This document shows, in pieces, positions 1 through 8,701 of a stretch of 37,894 bases of DNA. The stretch is from the NCBI GenBank assembly GCA_003598175.1, contig QZKN01000132.1, forward strand, positions 1-37,894, given 5' to 3'. The DNA is from Candidatus Omnitrophota bacterium (lineage in GTDB: Bacteria > Hinthialibacterota > Hinthialibacteria > Hinthialibacterales > Hinthialibacteraceae). A program made the position numbers and the translations under genes. Numbering within the stretch: the first letter of the stretch is position 1; every line of letters starts with the position of its first letter. The notes under the pieces were generated by a model. That model made no database searches, was not told the DNA's origin, and saw only the letters and a program-made list of their open reading frames with translations.

Positions 1-100
1 CTTTTCAACGACCCCCCCATCGCGATTTTTGCCAAATTCGTTCGACAGCGAAGTATCATTCAAAGATTGATCGTTGTATTGGCGGCGTGAAGTCTGGCTC

Positions 101-421
101 TCAAAAAGAAAAACCGTTTCTACCATGCGGAACGTTCCAAACGCATGGAACTTCGATGAAAATGCACATTATTTTGTGCTTTTTTAAATTTTCACGTCCA
201 TTGCATCCCGGTGTTCCAATCCTTCCAGTTTCCAGCAATTCATTGATCCCCGACCCGACCTTCTTCCACACCGGCTTTCTCCGTGGATTCTCTTTCACGC
301 ACACCGGCTTCGACGCCTTCAGATACTTCCGTACCGTATTCCGACTCCCTTTCATCTCGCGAACCGTCTCCCGAATCTCTTTCTCTTCCGTGGCGACTTT
401 GTGACGAATCGTATACACTTG
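101..421 (-). pseudogene. IS21-type transposase (IstA) N-terminal remnant
   Basis: On the minus strand a reading frame from a possible GTG at 421 encodes an N-terminal helix-turn-helix of IstA type. The visible segment reads KEIRETVREMKGSRNTVRKY, followed by a basic ENPRRKPVWKKV stretch and GINELLE. In the IS21 family this DNA-binding segment precedes a DDE integrase domain of several hundred residues. Here homology stops at about position 225, and the frame runs on into unrelated, palindrome-containing sequence to about 101. No DDE core and no istB ATPase gene follow. It is best read as a decayed insertion-sequence fragment inside the integrated element. The family call rests on the HTH and its flanking motif only. 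The rest of 1-739 shows no other gene I can support. Confidence 0.55.
121..150. repeat. Inverted repeat in the decayed IS region
   Basis: CCATGCG and CGCATGG flank the self-complementary GAACGTTC, giving a short hairpin. A second fold, AATGCACA with TGTGCTTT, lies just downstream. They sit where the IstA homology ends and may mark a recombination or insertion scar. No function can be assigned. Confidence 0.35.
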
Positions 422-739
422 CCCATCCTCATCATCCTTTCCTCCGCAGGTCCCTATCGAACTCTCCGGATTTTGATCTATCCAAGCGGAATATGCATGC
501 AGACCATTTATCATACTCTCAAACGGTACGGTTTGAATCCGGTAACCACAATCACCGATGCTCTCAAAATCCTCATCTGCACCGGCCATCTGCCTACTTT
601 CCCCTCCTCTGCGGTTTCAAAAAGTATAAAAGTTAACCCTTTTTTCATATTTTTATGAATTTGCTACATGCATTGTAACAATGCCTCCTTTTTTGTAGCG
701 CATTAAAAGTAGACGCGCTTAGACAGGAAAGACAGAAAT

Positions 740-1042
740 ATGAGTATGGGATCAAGCCAGACATACTTCTCCATTCGTGAATTCGCCGAGATGTTCGGTT
801 ACAGCGAGAAATACGTCCGTCGACTGGTCCAACAGGGAAAGATTAAAGCGGTCCGGCTTCATTTTGAAGATGGCAAAATCGGAGATTGGAGAATTTCTCT
901 CGATTTTGTGCGTTTACACTCCAACGAGCCAGCTCCGCCAAGCATCGGCGACGGTGACCGGAATGTTTCAACAACGTGTCTTCAATACTCCAAACCGTCA
1001 AAGAACAAAAGGAGTCTCATAGACCTTATTAAAGAGATGTGA
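740..1042 (+). CDS. Excisionase/MerR-like helix-turn-helix protein
   Basis: A 100-aa protein whose first 60 residues match the compact winged-HTH of excisionase-type DNA-binding proteins: YFSIREFAEMFGYSEKYVRR (helix-turn-helix), then QQGKIKAVRLHFEDGKIGDW (wing) and RISLDFVRLH. This layout is typical of Xis or small regulators in integrative elements. The C-terminal 35 residues are polar and basic, with no recognisable fold. An AGGAAAG purine run lies upstream of the ATG at 740. The gene leads the plus-strand half of the element, upstream of the DUF927 operon and opposite the integrase. It could be the recombination directionality factor, the operon regulator, or both. The fold is fairly sure; the role is inferred from context. 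Confidence 0.7.
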   Translation: MSMGSSQTYFSIREFAEMFGYSEKYVRRLVQQGKIKAVRLHFEDGKIGDWRISLDFVRLHSNEPAPPSIGDGDRNVSTTCLQYSKPSKNKRSLIDLIKEM

Positions 1043-1146
1043 ACGTCAGTAGTCACGGCAATCCAATGAAAGACCAGCAGTCACTGGATTCGCATTCTAA
1101 AGGCTATAGAGATTTCACCACTTAAAAACGAAGGGAGGTGATACGC

Positions 1147-1299
1147 ATGAAATATCGTGAACCTGTTCTATTCGCTTTTCAAGCCGTCTCTGAGACCCAA
1201 CTGGAGAGAATGCGAATACCTGACCAGTTATTGGGAAAAGGTCAGATTGAAGCGAGAGACATGACCGCAATAACTCAATATTCTAGAAGGAAATACTGA
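1147..1299 (+). CDS. Small 50-aa hypothetical protein
   Basis: A 50-codon frame begins MKYREPVLFAFQAVSETQLE and ends RRKY. An unusually strong Shine-Dalgarno sequence, AGGGAGGTGAT at 1132-1142, sits at correct distance from the ATG. That is the main reason to believe it is translated. No family is recognised. The peptide is mixed, with no membrane segment and a basic tail. It lies between the HTH gene and the DUF927 ATPase gene on the same strand, and its 3' half overlaps the GGTCA repeats that precede the operon. It may be a small regulator or inhibitor in the element, or a leader whose translation affects downstream expression. No closer assignment is justified. Confidence 0.5.
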   Translation: MKYREPVLFAFQAVSETQLERMRIPDQLLGKGQIEARDMTAITQYSRRKY

Positions 1300-1320
1300 C
1301 CGTTGGTCAGATTGGTCAGG
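1221..1320. promoter_or_regulatory. Cluster of GGTCA/TGACC boxes upstream of the island operon
   Basis: GGTCAGATTG occurs at 1240-1249 and 1305-1314, and a third GGTCAGG follows directly at 1314. TGACC occurs at 1221 and 1297. TGACCGTTGGTCA at 1297-1309 is a perfect 5-bp-arm palindrome. The cluster is just upstream of the DUF927 gene. It could be an operator for the HTH protein at 740 or an iteron-like binding array. Binding is inferred, not shown. Confidence 0.4.
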
Positions 1321-1375
1321 TTAGAATTGCTACACGAATGACTGAAAAAGGAGAACGCGAAAGCGAAAAAAGGTA

Positions 1376-3304
1376 ATGATGAATCAAAGTCTTATTCCTT
1401 ATCAAAAAAATCAAGATGACCGTCAGGTAGCCGCAAAAGAAATCGATCATAAGAGCCAAAGGTGCGCCGATATGACTGAGCAATATGAAAACGGCAGCGA
1501 CGAGAAGTCATACTTCACAAGACGATTTTGTATGTTTCAAAGGTATAGAAAAAACGGCGTGGAAGTCGTTGAAAAATTATGCAATTTTGTTGCAATGATT
1601 AATAAAGAAATTGTTTATGACGACGGTTTCGTTGAGTCGAGATACTATTGCTTGGCTTGTACACTGGCCGATGGAGTTGTGCGAGAAGTTACCGTTTCCT
1701 CTACGGAATTCTCTTCCCTTAATTGGGTTGCCCGCAAGTTGGGTGCGAAAGCTATCATCGAATACAACCAACGACGCCATATTCCCGCTGGGATTCAAAC
1801 GTTGAGTTCAAAAATCATAACCGTCCGAACATATTCACATGTCGGTTGGCGATGGCTAGACGGCCAATGGCGCTACCTTACCGCTAGTGGAGCAATCGGT
1901 TCTGACGGATTGGCCAACCAATATAATGTAGAATTGGACGGCAAAAATAGACATTACGCCTTTCCCCGACCTAGCCGCATCGGTTCCTCAGCCACACAAG
2001 CGGTATTGAAACTTTTAGAATTAGCGTCGCCAGAACAATCGTACCCGCTTTTTGCCGCTATCTTTCTCGCGCCACTGTGCCGGTTTCTCCCTGTTGATTT
2101 TTCCATTTTTTTGTGTGGAACGTCCGGTTCTTTTAAATCGTCAATAGCGGCTATCCTGCAATCGTTCTATGGAAAAGAGTTCAACGCTCGGTGTTTACCT
2201 GAAAATTGGTCAAGCACGGATAACGCAATCGCGAAAAACGCTTTTATTGCCAAAGATAGTATTTTTGTAATCGACGATTATTGTCTCGGAAATACCAATT
2301 CTAAGGCGTTGGAGAGTAAAGCCGATCGAATTTTTCGTGGAGCGGGGAACAAAGCGGGAAGACAGAGACTGATTGGCGGCGCATTGACTAACCAAGAACA
2401 TTACAGTCGCGGGTTAATCATCGCTACGGGAGAGACCGTTCCATCGGCTTTGAGCACGGAAAGCATACAGGCGCGGTTGTTCATCATCGAAATCAAATGG
2501 ATGAATGTTGCAACAGAGACATTAACTCGATTGCAAACCGATGCTTCTTCCGGTGTATTTGCGCTCGTAATGTCGAGTTACATCCAATGGCTGGCCGGTC
2601 ACATTGATGCGTTCGAATCCATCTTTAAGAACCGTCATAGAACGCTCACCCAACAACGCAATCGTTCTCAATGGCATTCACGGACGCCCAGTAACTTAGC
2701 GTTTCTGCAAATCGGCCTCGAATCAGCGTTGGCGTTTTTCCGATTGAACGGCACTATCAATGAAAAAGAATATGACAGCCTTTACGAAAAAGGGTTAGAC
2801 GCACTGGTTCACGCGGCGGAATCTCATGAACTCAAAATCCATACTAGCCGCCCGGAAGAGCGCTTCCTGTCCTCACTCGCTGTACTATTCGATGCAAAAA
2901 AAGTACACATTGTCGACGCCGACACGGGCTTAACGCCGCGGATAAACAAAGGCCTCAAACGTTGGGGATGGATCAAGCGAAATAACGAGTATGTCGCTCA
3001 AGGGACGCAAATCGGTTGGTTGAAAGGGAACGATCTTTATTTGGATCCCCAAATAGTTTTCAAACAAGTTCAATCCTATTGCAATGAACGAGAAGCCGAG
3101 CCGATCCAATCAAGCCGAAAATTATGGCAATGCCTGTATGAGCGCGGTTACCTCGCTTCGCATGAGAGCAGCCGTGACACTTATACAGTTCGTAAAATGA
3201 TCCAACGAGCCCGCAAAAGCGTTATTCACCTCAATGCGTCGTCGGTCTATCCAAACCAACCAACTACATCAAAAACCAGTAACAAGGAGAATTCCAATGA
3301 TTGA
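1376..3304 (+). CDS. DUF927-type P-loop ATPase of an integrative element
   Basis: A 642-aa protein with the central ATPase module of the DUF927 family, found in phages, plasmids and integrative elements and thought to act in replication as a helicase or primase-associated ATPase. Walker A is GTSGSFKSS at residues 248-256, in the family-specific GxSGxFKS form. Walker B is IFVIDDY at 296-302. A conserved block GLIIATGETVPSAL near 347-360 and QARLFIIEI near 367 complete the core. The N-terminal 200 residues resemble the beta-rich region that usually precedes this core. The C-terminal part is probably a winged-helix region. A 12-codon frame at 1338-1376 ends TAATG over this start, which may couple translation. 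The 3' end overlaps the next gene by 8 nt. The family call is strong; the biochemical role is from family knowledge. Confidence 0.8.
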   Translation: MMNQSLIPYQKNQDDRQVAAKEIDHKSQRCADMTEQYENGSDEKSYFTRRFCMFQRYRKNGVEVVEKLCNFVAMINKEIVYDDGFVESRYYCLACTLADGVVREVTVSSTEFSSLNWVARKLGAKAIIEYNQRRHIPAGIQTLSSKIITVRTYSHVGWRWLDGQWRYLTASGAIGSDGLANQYNVELDGKNRHYAFPRPSRIGSSATQAVLKLLELASPEQSYPLFAAIFLAPLCRFLPVDFSIFLCGTSGSFKSSIAAILQSFYGKEFNARCLPENWSSTDNAIAKNAFIAKDSIFVIDDYCLGNTNSKALESKADRIFRGAGNKAGRQRLIGGALTNQEHYSRGLIIATGETVPSALSTESIQARLFIIEIKWMNVATETLTRLQTDASSGVFALVMSSYIQWLAGHIDAFESIFKNRHRTLTQQRNRSQWHSRTPSNLAFLQIGLESALAFFRLNGTINEKEYDSLYEKGLDALVHAAESHELKIHTSRPEERFLSSLAVLFDAKKVHIVDADTGLTPRINKGLKRWGWIKRNNEYVAQGTQIGWLKGNDLYLDPQIVFKQVQSYCNEREAEPIQSSRKLWQCLYERGYLASHESSRDTYTVRKMIQRARKSVIHLNASSVYPNQPTTSKTSNKENSND

Positions 3305-4295
3305 AAAAATATACGAAAACTCATTCCTGGTCTCCGATTCGACATCGGCGTCTGAGGTCTATTTAGTCGTCAAGGAGGACAAAGGGCAGTTATTCGACAA
3401 TCAAGCCCTTTATGACGAAAGCGAGGCGTTTATTTCGAGTAATATCAACAATATTAGCGACTTGGACGTCCCAAAAAAGGTAACTTACGGACTCGATCTC
3501 GCTACACGTTTCAATAAGCAATTAAATCTCCGCCATCATGTATTTAGCAGCATTATCACGAACTACGCCATCCAACTCGGCACCATTCTCTTGAAATTAA
3601 AAGAACTGGTTAAAGGAAGGTTGAAACAGAATTGGGAAGTTTGGGCGTCTCAAAACATTGCATTTCTTAAAGAAAGCCGCCGCCAGATATATATGAGAGT
3701 GGCAGAATTCAAGTCCGTTCGGCAATATGCGTTTTTATCGCTTGGTAGATTAGATCGGTTGATCGCTGCAGCGAAAAACATTCAAAGTGACGATCCTATT
3801 GGAGAATTTTTTCGAACCAATGGTATCAAGATTTCTTTCGATGAATCGCACTATCCAATTGTTCCGAATGACCTGCTTTTCACTGAAATGAATCTTCAAA
3901 TCGATACGGCGATCGTATTGGAAAAAATTAAAAAAATGGGCATCAAATCGATCGAAAAGGAAAATGTAAAGAGCCTGATTCGAATAAAAAAGAAGGTCGA
4001 CATTCAAGGGCTGATCAGCAATTGGAAAAAAAACCAAGATGAAAATCTGTGTCTCGACGACTATTTGGAAACAACCATTGCCAATTTGGGGAAGCCTCCT
4101 CAATCTGCAGGTAAAAAGAGCGAACGGATCATCAGCCTCAACCGACAAATCGCTGTTCTTAAAGATACGATAAATCATTGCATAAATACCAACGCCAGCA
4201 TCACCACATTGGACAAGGATTCGATTATGGAACTGAAGGACGCACTGTCTTCGTTGATAGTATTATATGAAAACCAGAAAGGAGAACCATTTTGA
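3297..4295 (+). CDS. DUF3102-like protein of unknown function
   Basis: The start at 3297 is preferred over an upstream in-frame ATG at 3234, because AAGGAG lies at 3284-3289 and the upstream codons are inside the DUF927 gene. The product is about 332 aa. Residues near 95-155 carry the pattern GTILLKLKELVKGRLKQNWE, then W, SRRQIYMRVAEF and YAFLSLGRLDRL. This resembles the DUF3102-like domain of phage and plasmid proteins, in which a helical segment with a conserved W and RxxYM-like core may bind DNA. The remainder is rich in Lys and predicted helices, with a possible coiled coil near 290-325. It overlaps both neighbours (ATPase stop upstream, TTGA downstream), so it is a bona fide operon member. 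Function unknown; partition, replication or a defence role are all possible. Confidence 0.6.
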   Translation: MIEKIYENSFLVSDSTSASEVYLVVKEDKGQLFDNQALYDESEAFISSNINNISDLDVPKKVTYGLDLATRFNKQLNLRHHVFSSIITNYAIQLGTILLKLKELVKGRLKQNWEVWASQNIAFLKESRRQIYMRVAEFKSVRQYAFLSLGRLDRLIAAAKNIQSDDPIGEFFRTNGIKISFDESHYPIVPNDLLFTEMNLQIDTAIVLEKIKKMGIKSIEKENVKSLIRIKKKVDIQGLISNWKKNQDENLCLDDYLETTIANLGKPPQSAGKKSERIISLNRQIAVLKDTINHCINTNASITTLDKDSIMELKDALSSLIVLYENQKGEPF

Positions 4296-5266
4296 GAATC
4301 TATTTATCGACTCCCTCATACGTTGTCGTCAGCGAGTTTCATTCACGGTTTCCAGATTATCCGATTTACGTCTTAAGATCTTTTGGACGACCAAACGCTG
4401 ACAATGCGGATTTTTTTTCCAATCGCAATGGTTGTGTATCGGGTTTGATACTCGATTCAGGAACGTGGACTCTTAATAACAGCGCGACAAACAACGGCAT
4501 TAACATTACTAGAGAAGGGTATGCCGATTATCTTCGTCGGTTCGGTCAGTTTTTTGAATTTTATTTTAATTACGATTCGAATCACCAACCGGAGGGCTTT
4601 TCGGAAAATATTGAGCACCAAACTCAACTGGAAAAAAGGGGATTCAACCCAGTACCCGTTATTCATGATATTTATGGCGAAGAAGTCGATTACTACATAA
4701 AAATGGACTACAAAACGATCGCCATCGGCTCTTATCAAAATCCAACCCCTTCTGAATTGAAAGAATTAGTTTCTAAATTGAATCGTTATGGTGTTTCCGT
4801 TCACTTATTCGGGTGTACCCGTTATAAGTATTTATCCGTATGTCCAGTATTTTCGTCCGATTCGAGTTCGTGGACGCAATCTGGCTCGCATGGGGTAATG
4901 TTATTTTGGAACAAGGACAACCATGATGAAGACAAAACCGATAAAATTCTGCTAAAGGATTATGTCAATCAAAATAAGAAAGGGGGTATTCCTATAGAGG
5001 ATTACAACTTTGGGGATTCTTTCAAACAGTATTTGCATGATACGTTTCGGTTCTCATTAAATGATTTATACGGTTTGAAAATGTATCACAACAGGGCTCT
5101 TGTTAATATCTATTATTTTGCCGAAATGCAGGCGCGCATCACGAAAATACATCAGACCATAAATGACCGTTCGATTAACGACGACAAACTCGCACACTCA
5201 CAAGCACGAATCGGCGCACCAGAACGCAATGTGTCACCCACCGCGCCAGGGAAATCGCGGCTATGA
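4292..5266 (+). CDS. TGT/DpdA-like transglycosylase homologue
   Basis: A 324-aa protein started by TTG at 4292 with AAAGGAG eight bases upstream; its start overlaps the previous stop (TTGA). It shows the motif ladder of tRNA-guanine transglycosylase-like TIM barrels of phages and genomic islands: LILDSG (residues 52-57), FNYD (92-95), QTQLEKRGFNPVPVIHD (110-126), IAIGS (143-147), VHLFGCT (170-176) and SSDSSSW (188-194). The family's catalytic acids plausibly correspond to D55, D95 and D190. Canonical TGT swaps guanine for a 7-deazaguanine in tRNA; the DpdA branch does this in DNA. This copy is shorter than bacterial Tgt (about 375 aa), and I see no Cys4-zinc site of canonical form. No preQ0 biosynthesis genes are in the window. 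Substrate and activity are therefore open. Confidence 0.65.
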   Translation: MRIYLSTPSYVVVSEFHSRFPDYPIYVLRSFGRPNADNADFFSNRNGCVSGLILDSGTWTLNNSATNNGINITREGYADYLRRFGQFFEFYFNYDSNHQPEGFSENIEHQTQLEKRGFNPVPVIHDIYGEEVDYYIKMDYKTIAIGSYQNPTPSELKELVSKLNRYGVSVHLFGCTRYKYLSVCPVFSSDSSSWTQSGSHGVMLFWNKDNHDEDKTDKILLKDYVNQNKKGGIPIEDYNFGDSFKQYLHDTFRFSLNDLYGLKMYHNRALVNIYYFAEMQARITKIHQTINDRSINDDKLAHSQARIGAPERNVSPTAPGKSRL

Positions 5267-5454
5267 GAAGAGACAAACAACGCCACATCCAGACGTTACA
5301 AATTAAATTACCGGAGGCTCTTCCGTGTAGAAACGTTTGTGTGGTCACGAGAAAAAATTGCAGGATCAACGCAAATCCCTTTAAACTCAACCACTTACTA
5401 CACAGTCTTACTTTCCGATTCGGGGAGAAGATCCGCTTCAATATACTTGATTAG
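5263..5454 (+). CDS. Possible small ORF coupled to the TGT-like gene
   Basis: A 63-aa frame starts with an ATGA overlap on the stop of the TGT-like gene, the arrangement seen through this operon. The peptide is basic, contains a CRNVC-type cysteine pair and matches no family known to me. Its last 57 bases lie antisense to the end of the 619-aa gene, which argues against it. It may be a chance reading frame. Confidence 0.25.
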   Translation: MRRDKQRHIQTLQIKLPEALPCRNVCVVTRKNCRINANPFKLNHLLHSLTFRFGEKIRFNILD

Positions 5455-7257
5455 GTCTTCTTTAGAATTGGGTGGTATGTAACTGCATTTGTATCCAGTT
5501 TTTATTGATTTTTCAAGATGCAGAAATAATTCACTATGGGATTCACTAATTTTTTTTAAGGTCCTACGAATGTTATTGCAAACAGATTTTCTCGCTTTTT
5601 CGGAATCATTGGAAAAATTTCTTGAATTTCCCTTAATGTTGAGCTTATTTTTCAACTCTTTTTGAACGTCAGGATCGTTCGATAATTTCAATACTTTGAT
5701 CGCTTCCATGTCAAAGATTTCATGATTATTATCCGACGGTAGGATATCCTCGTTTCCAAGGCTTTTCACTTGTACTGCTGTGTGTTCTTGGTTGGGGTGT
5801 TCGATTAAATATGCGATATATTTCATTCCCAGATAATTATTTATATGTACAGTTTTATCGTTGTAACTTATTATATAATAATCAGCGCATCGCTGAATAT
5901 AATGCTTTGGTTTTTGGGGTGACAAATTTTCGAATGTACAGCATGTTTTTTTTACAAAATTATTATTAAATATACTATTGGTTGGATAATTTTCACAGAG
6001 AGTGACCAATTGTTTGATGTCAGGTAGGTAATTGATATCCAGGCATTTTAACAGCGAAATATCGGGCGAAAAAGCATGTTTGACCGCAATGCGGAACGCC
6101 GTCTCAAAAGAAATCCATGATTGACGTATTTCTTTCCATTTATCAAAAAAGTTATTCAAAAAAAGATTATTTTCCATAAAAAGTGATAATGTGGATTGAT
6201 TATTGGCCGGATTGTTTGACTTGAATTTTGATTGGATATTTTCCGTTGTGTTTTGTTGCAGTTCGTTGTCGATCATCCAAATGAATGTGAATGTAGCATG
6301 AAGACCGCCTATCAGTCTTACGTTATGTCGCAGCAATTTATTTTCGATGATAATAACATCTTCGATCAAATTTCCCGACCAAGAAAAAAGGGAAGAGGAA
6401 GTGCAAAGACCAGCCACAAGTCCGTTTTGGTTGTTTTTCACGCGTTGTAATGAATTCTTAAGAACGCTTAGTTTCAGATCAAACAAATGCTCTCGAGCGG
6501 TTATGATTAATTCTTCTTCATCCGGCGTCAGAAAATGATATCGGTTGGCTTCGTGATAAGTTTTATTAATCTGTTGAACGATAACGTATTCTTGATCCAT
6601 TCCGTATATTTTCGGATTACGCATGAATTGTCTCTCTTCTTTTAATCCCCACCAGAAAACAATCGGCGTATTCTCTTTTATTAAGCTAGGTGCATCGCCA
6701 ATGGCGTTTTCAAACCAACCGGAAGATTGAAAATCCACATCATGAAACCGGGGCATTTGGTCCTCAGGAAATGATACAATATCGAATCCTAACGGTTTTC
6801 TTGTTGGAAGATTGTGCGCAAAATAATAGAACAACCAATTAGATTCAAAAAAATATTCTCCAGGATAGCCTGTTTTGATTAACTGATCCTTGTTAGCATT
6901 AAAAAAATCAATAAATTTTGGCAAAATACTCCGCCAGTCATCCAACGTATGATTATGCAGATAAAAAGACGGCTTCTTTAAGCAGGTGAGCATGAAAACA
7001 AAGGTCAAGGCTTCGACAGCATAAGGATCAAAGCGCTTCAGTATTTCAAGATAGCGGTTGGAAGAACTTGATCTCAATACATTGTCGATCCAAGGCCATT
7101 CAGACAATCCTTGCTCAAAAATTATTTTGGGATCATCATTAATTGTTTTGGGATCATTACAATATACATAAAGCCAATTTTTAAGCAATTGTGCTACTGT
7201 TTTGTAATCCACGTTTGGATTGCAAAAAATCGGATGTTTAGTCATATTCTGGTTCAT
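5398..7257 (-). CDS. Integrase-coupled 619-aa protein with regulator-type C-terminal domain
   Basis: Residues about 465-605 match a C-terminal domain familiar from large ATPase or LuxR-like regulators of actinobacteria and others. There is an opening strand TVHINNYLGMKYIAYLIEHP (compare V-R-L-x-D-x-K-G-L-R-Y-L-A-x-L-L), a helical linker, then SEKARKSVCNNIRRTLKKI, LFLHLEKSIKTGYKCSYIPP (compare ERARxxVxxxIRxALxRI, LxxHLxxxIxTGxxCxYxP). The first 450 residues are aromatic- and Asn-rich and match nothing I know; no P-loop or transmembrane segment is visible. The ATG at 7257 overlaps the integrase stop by ATGA, so the two are translationally coupled. An element regulator, immunity factor or accessory recombination protein would all fit. 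The domain match is by pattern; the function is inferred. Confidence 0.6.
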   Translation of the reverse strand: MNQNMTKHPIFCNPNVDYKTVAQLLKNWLYVYCNDPKTINDDPKIIFEQGLSEWPWIDNVLRSSSSNRYLEILKRFDPYAVEALTFVFMLTCLKKPSFYLHNHTLDDWRSILPKFIDFFNANKDQLIKTGYPGEYFFESNWLFYYFAHNLPTRKPLGFDIVSFPEDQMPRFHDVDFQSSGWFENAIGDAPSLIKENTPIVFWWGLKEERQFMRNPKIYGMDQEYVIVQQINKTYHEANRYHFLTPDEEELIITAREHLFDLKLSVLKNSLQRVKNNQNGLVAGLCTSSSLFSWSGNLIEDVIIIENKLLRHNVRLIGGLHATFTFIWMIDNELQQNTTENIQSKFKSNNPANNQSTLSLFMENNLFLNNFFDKWKEIRQSWISFETAFRIAVKHAFSPDISLLKCLDINYLPDIKQLVTLCENYPTNSIFNNNFVKKTCCTFENLSPQKPKHYIQRCADYYIISYNDKTVHINNYLGMKYIAYLIEHPNQEHTAVQVKSLGNEDILPSDNNHEIFDMEAIKVLKLSNDPDVQKELKNKLNIKGNSRNFSNDSEKARKSVCNNIRRTLKKISESHSELFLHLEKSIKTGYKCSYIPPNSKEDLIKYIEADLLPESESKTV

Positions 7258-8282
7258 AGTTTTTCGATTTCCTCGTCTTTTTCTTGTAAATGAGCGTATA
7301 TTTCAGTAACTCGCGAATGGGAATGACCCATCCATTTCGAAATTTTGTATAGGGATACGCCCTGCTGTGCAAGGAGTGATCCAAACGTATGACGCATTAC
7401 ATGAGGCGTCACCCATTTTAATTCTGTTTTTGTGCGAACCGTATTGAAAGCCCTACGGAAATGATATCGATATTCCCCCTCTCCCTTTGCTTCCGCAAAT
7501 ATAAATCCTTCTTTTTTTCCATTCTTATAACTTTCAAGAATATTCTTCAATGCCGATGCCAACGGAAGAGTACGGTTCTTTTTTGATTTTGTGCAAAAAT
7601 TCTCGTACGATTCAACATGAATTAGATTTTCTTCAAAATCAAACCATTCCCATCGTGCGAATGAAATTTCGCGTTTTCTCAATCCGGCGTAGAATCCTAA
7701 CGCGCAAACGAGATGAATATTGGCTCCGTTCTCCTTGGCCTTTTCAAGAAACAGGTCTCGCTCTTGTTTCGTACAAAATTTCATTGGTTTTTCAACTACT
7801 TTTATCTGTTTAACGTTTGAAAATGGATTTTTGTATACGATTCCCCAGTCAACCGCACGGTTCAACAAATTCTTCCATACTCGAATAACGATGTTAATGG
7901 TGGCGGGCTTGTATTCATTTTTTTTCATATTTGATATACACGCGTCTATTAATTCTTTATGAAAATCTTTTAAATCCGTGACAGGAACATGCTTTAAAAA
8001 TTGTTTGACGGCAGATTTGTCAGTGGAAATCGATCTTTCAGTTTTATGTTTAACGTTCCTTGCCCAATCAAAATATCTTCGAAGGAAAGGCTCTAAATCA
8101 GTACACGCCTTAGTGACTGATGGGGCTGTTCCAAGTAAAAATTCTGCATGCATTTGGTTGACTTTTGCTTCTGCTTCATATTTCGGCATTTTACCGAGCG
8201 AACGTCTTTTTCTTTTTCCATTCTCAAACCAATCGACCTCCCAAGATCCTGTATCCTTTCTTTTTCGCAGCGTGAATTTCAT
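7254..8282 (-). CDS. Tyrosine recombinase/integrase
   Basis: A 342-aa phage-type integrase. The start at 8282 is chosen because TAGGAG precedes it by about 8 bases; an upstream ATG at 8303 lacks this. An N-terminal arm-binding region (KRKRRSLGKMPKYEAEAK) and a core-binding SAM-like domain (about 65-160) precede the catalytic domain. The catalytic set is complete: R202 in AGLRKREI, H294 and R297 in HVMRHTFG, H320 in WMGHSHSR and the nucleophile Y329 in TEIYAHL. It should catalyse site-specific insertion and excision of this element. It lies next to a 3' fragment of tRNA-Gly, its likely target, and is coupled by ATGA overlap to the downstream 619-aa gene. The enzyme class is certain; the target is a strong inference from position. 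Confidence 0.93.
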   Translation of the reverse strand: MKFTLRKRKDTGSWEVDWFENGKRKRRSLGKMPKYEAEAKVNQMHAEFLLGTAPSVTKACTDLEPFLRRYFDWARNVKHKTERSISTDKSAVKQFLKHVPVTDLKDFHKELIDACISNMKKNEYKPATINIVIRVWKNLLNRAVDWGIVYKNPFSNVKQIKVVEKPMKFCTKQERDLFLEKAKENGANIHLVCALGFYAGLRKREISFARWEWFDFEENLIHVESYENFCTKSKKNRTLPLASALKNILESYKNGKKEGFIFAEAKGEGEYRYHFRRAFNTVRTKTELKWVTPHVMRHTFGSLLAQQGVSLYKISKWMGHSHSRVTEIYAHLQEKDEEIEKL

Positions 8283-8348
8283 GTAGATAACTCCTACGGG
8301 CATCAGCTTGATTAGCTGATGTCATGAGAATGCGCCCTAATTATTTCA

Positions 8349-8369
8349 CCGTGGCAGTTCCGTGGCAGT
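8349..8369. repeat. CCGTGGCAGT direct repeats near the element end
   Basis: CCGTGGCAGT occurs at 8349-8358 and 8360-8369, an 11-bp period, one helical turn, framed by TTCAC and GTGAA. It lies between the integrase start and the tRNA fragment, where arm-type integrase or excisionase sites are normally found. The role is inferred from position. Confidence 0.4.
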
Positions 8370-8492
8370 GAAATCGGTAATATTGTATAAAAAAGGGTTA
8401 AAAAAGGCAAGGGCTCATTTTAATAAATAGCCTTTAATAGGCTTCAATATATAGAGATATAATATCTTGAAAAATTTTTTTAAATATACGGA

Positions 8493-8541
8493 CACTAGCT
8501 TCCCAAGCTGAGGGTCGCGGGTTCGAACCCCGTCTCCCGCT
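8493..8541 (+). other. Attachment site: 3' fragment of tRNA-Gly(CCC)
   Basis: The segment reads as the anticodon arm to the 3' end of a tRNA. There is a 7-nt loop TTCCCAA (anticodon CCC), a variable region AGGGTC, a full T arm GCGGGTTCGAACCCCGT and an acceptor 3' strand CTCCCGC plus discriminator T. The D arm and the matching acceptor 5' strand (GCGGGAG) are absent; instead AT-rich sequence precedes it. This is what integration into the 3' half of a tRNA gene leaves at the distal end. The intact tRNA-Gly should lie at the other end, left of this window. No CCA is encoded. Confidence 0.8.
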
Positions 8542-8701
8542 TAACTTTCCACCCAATATAAATCCAATAAAATCAACAAGTTGTCAAGTTCGTATTTCTT
8601 TTACGTTCTTTTTATTTGACTTTATACCTCCGTTAGGGGTACACTTTTGGGTACAGTACCCCCTTTTCCCTCTCTCCTACTTCATTTATAACCTGCTTAT
8701 C

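Noticed and set aside
1..90. A plus-strand frame open at the left edge ends at 90 (LFNDPPIAIFAKF...)
   Set aside because: Only 29 residues with no recognisable motif; it could be the tail of a gene to the left but cannot be supported.
8493..8541. A complete tRNA-Gly gene
   Set aside because: The D arm and the 5' acceptor strand are absent; only the 3' portion is present, so it is an attachment-site fragment.
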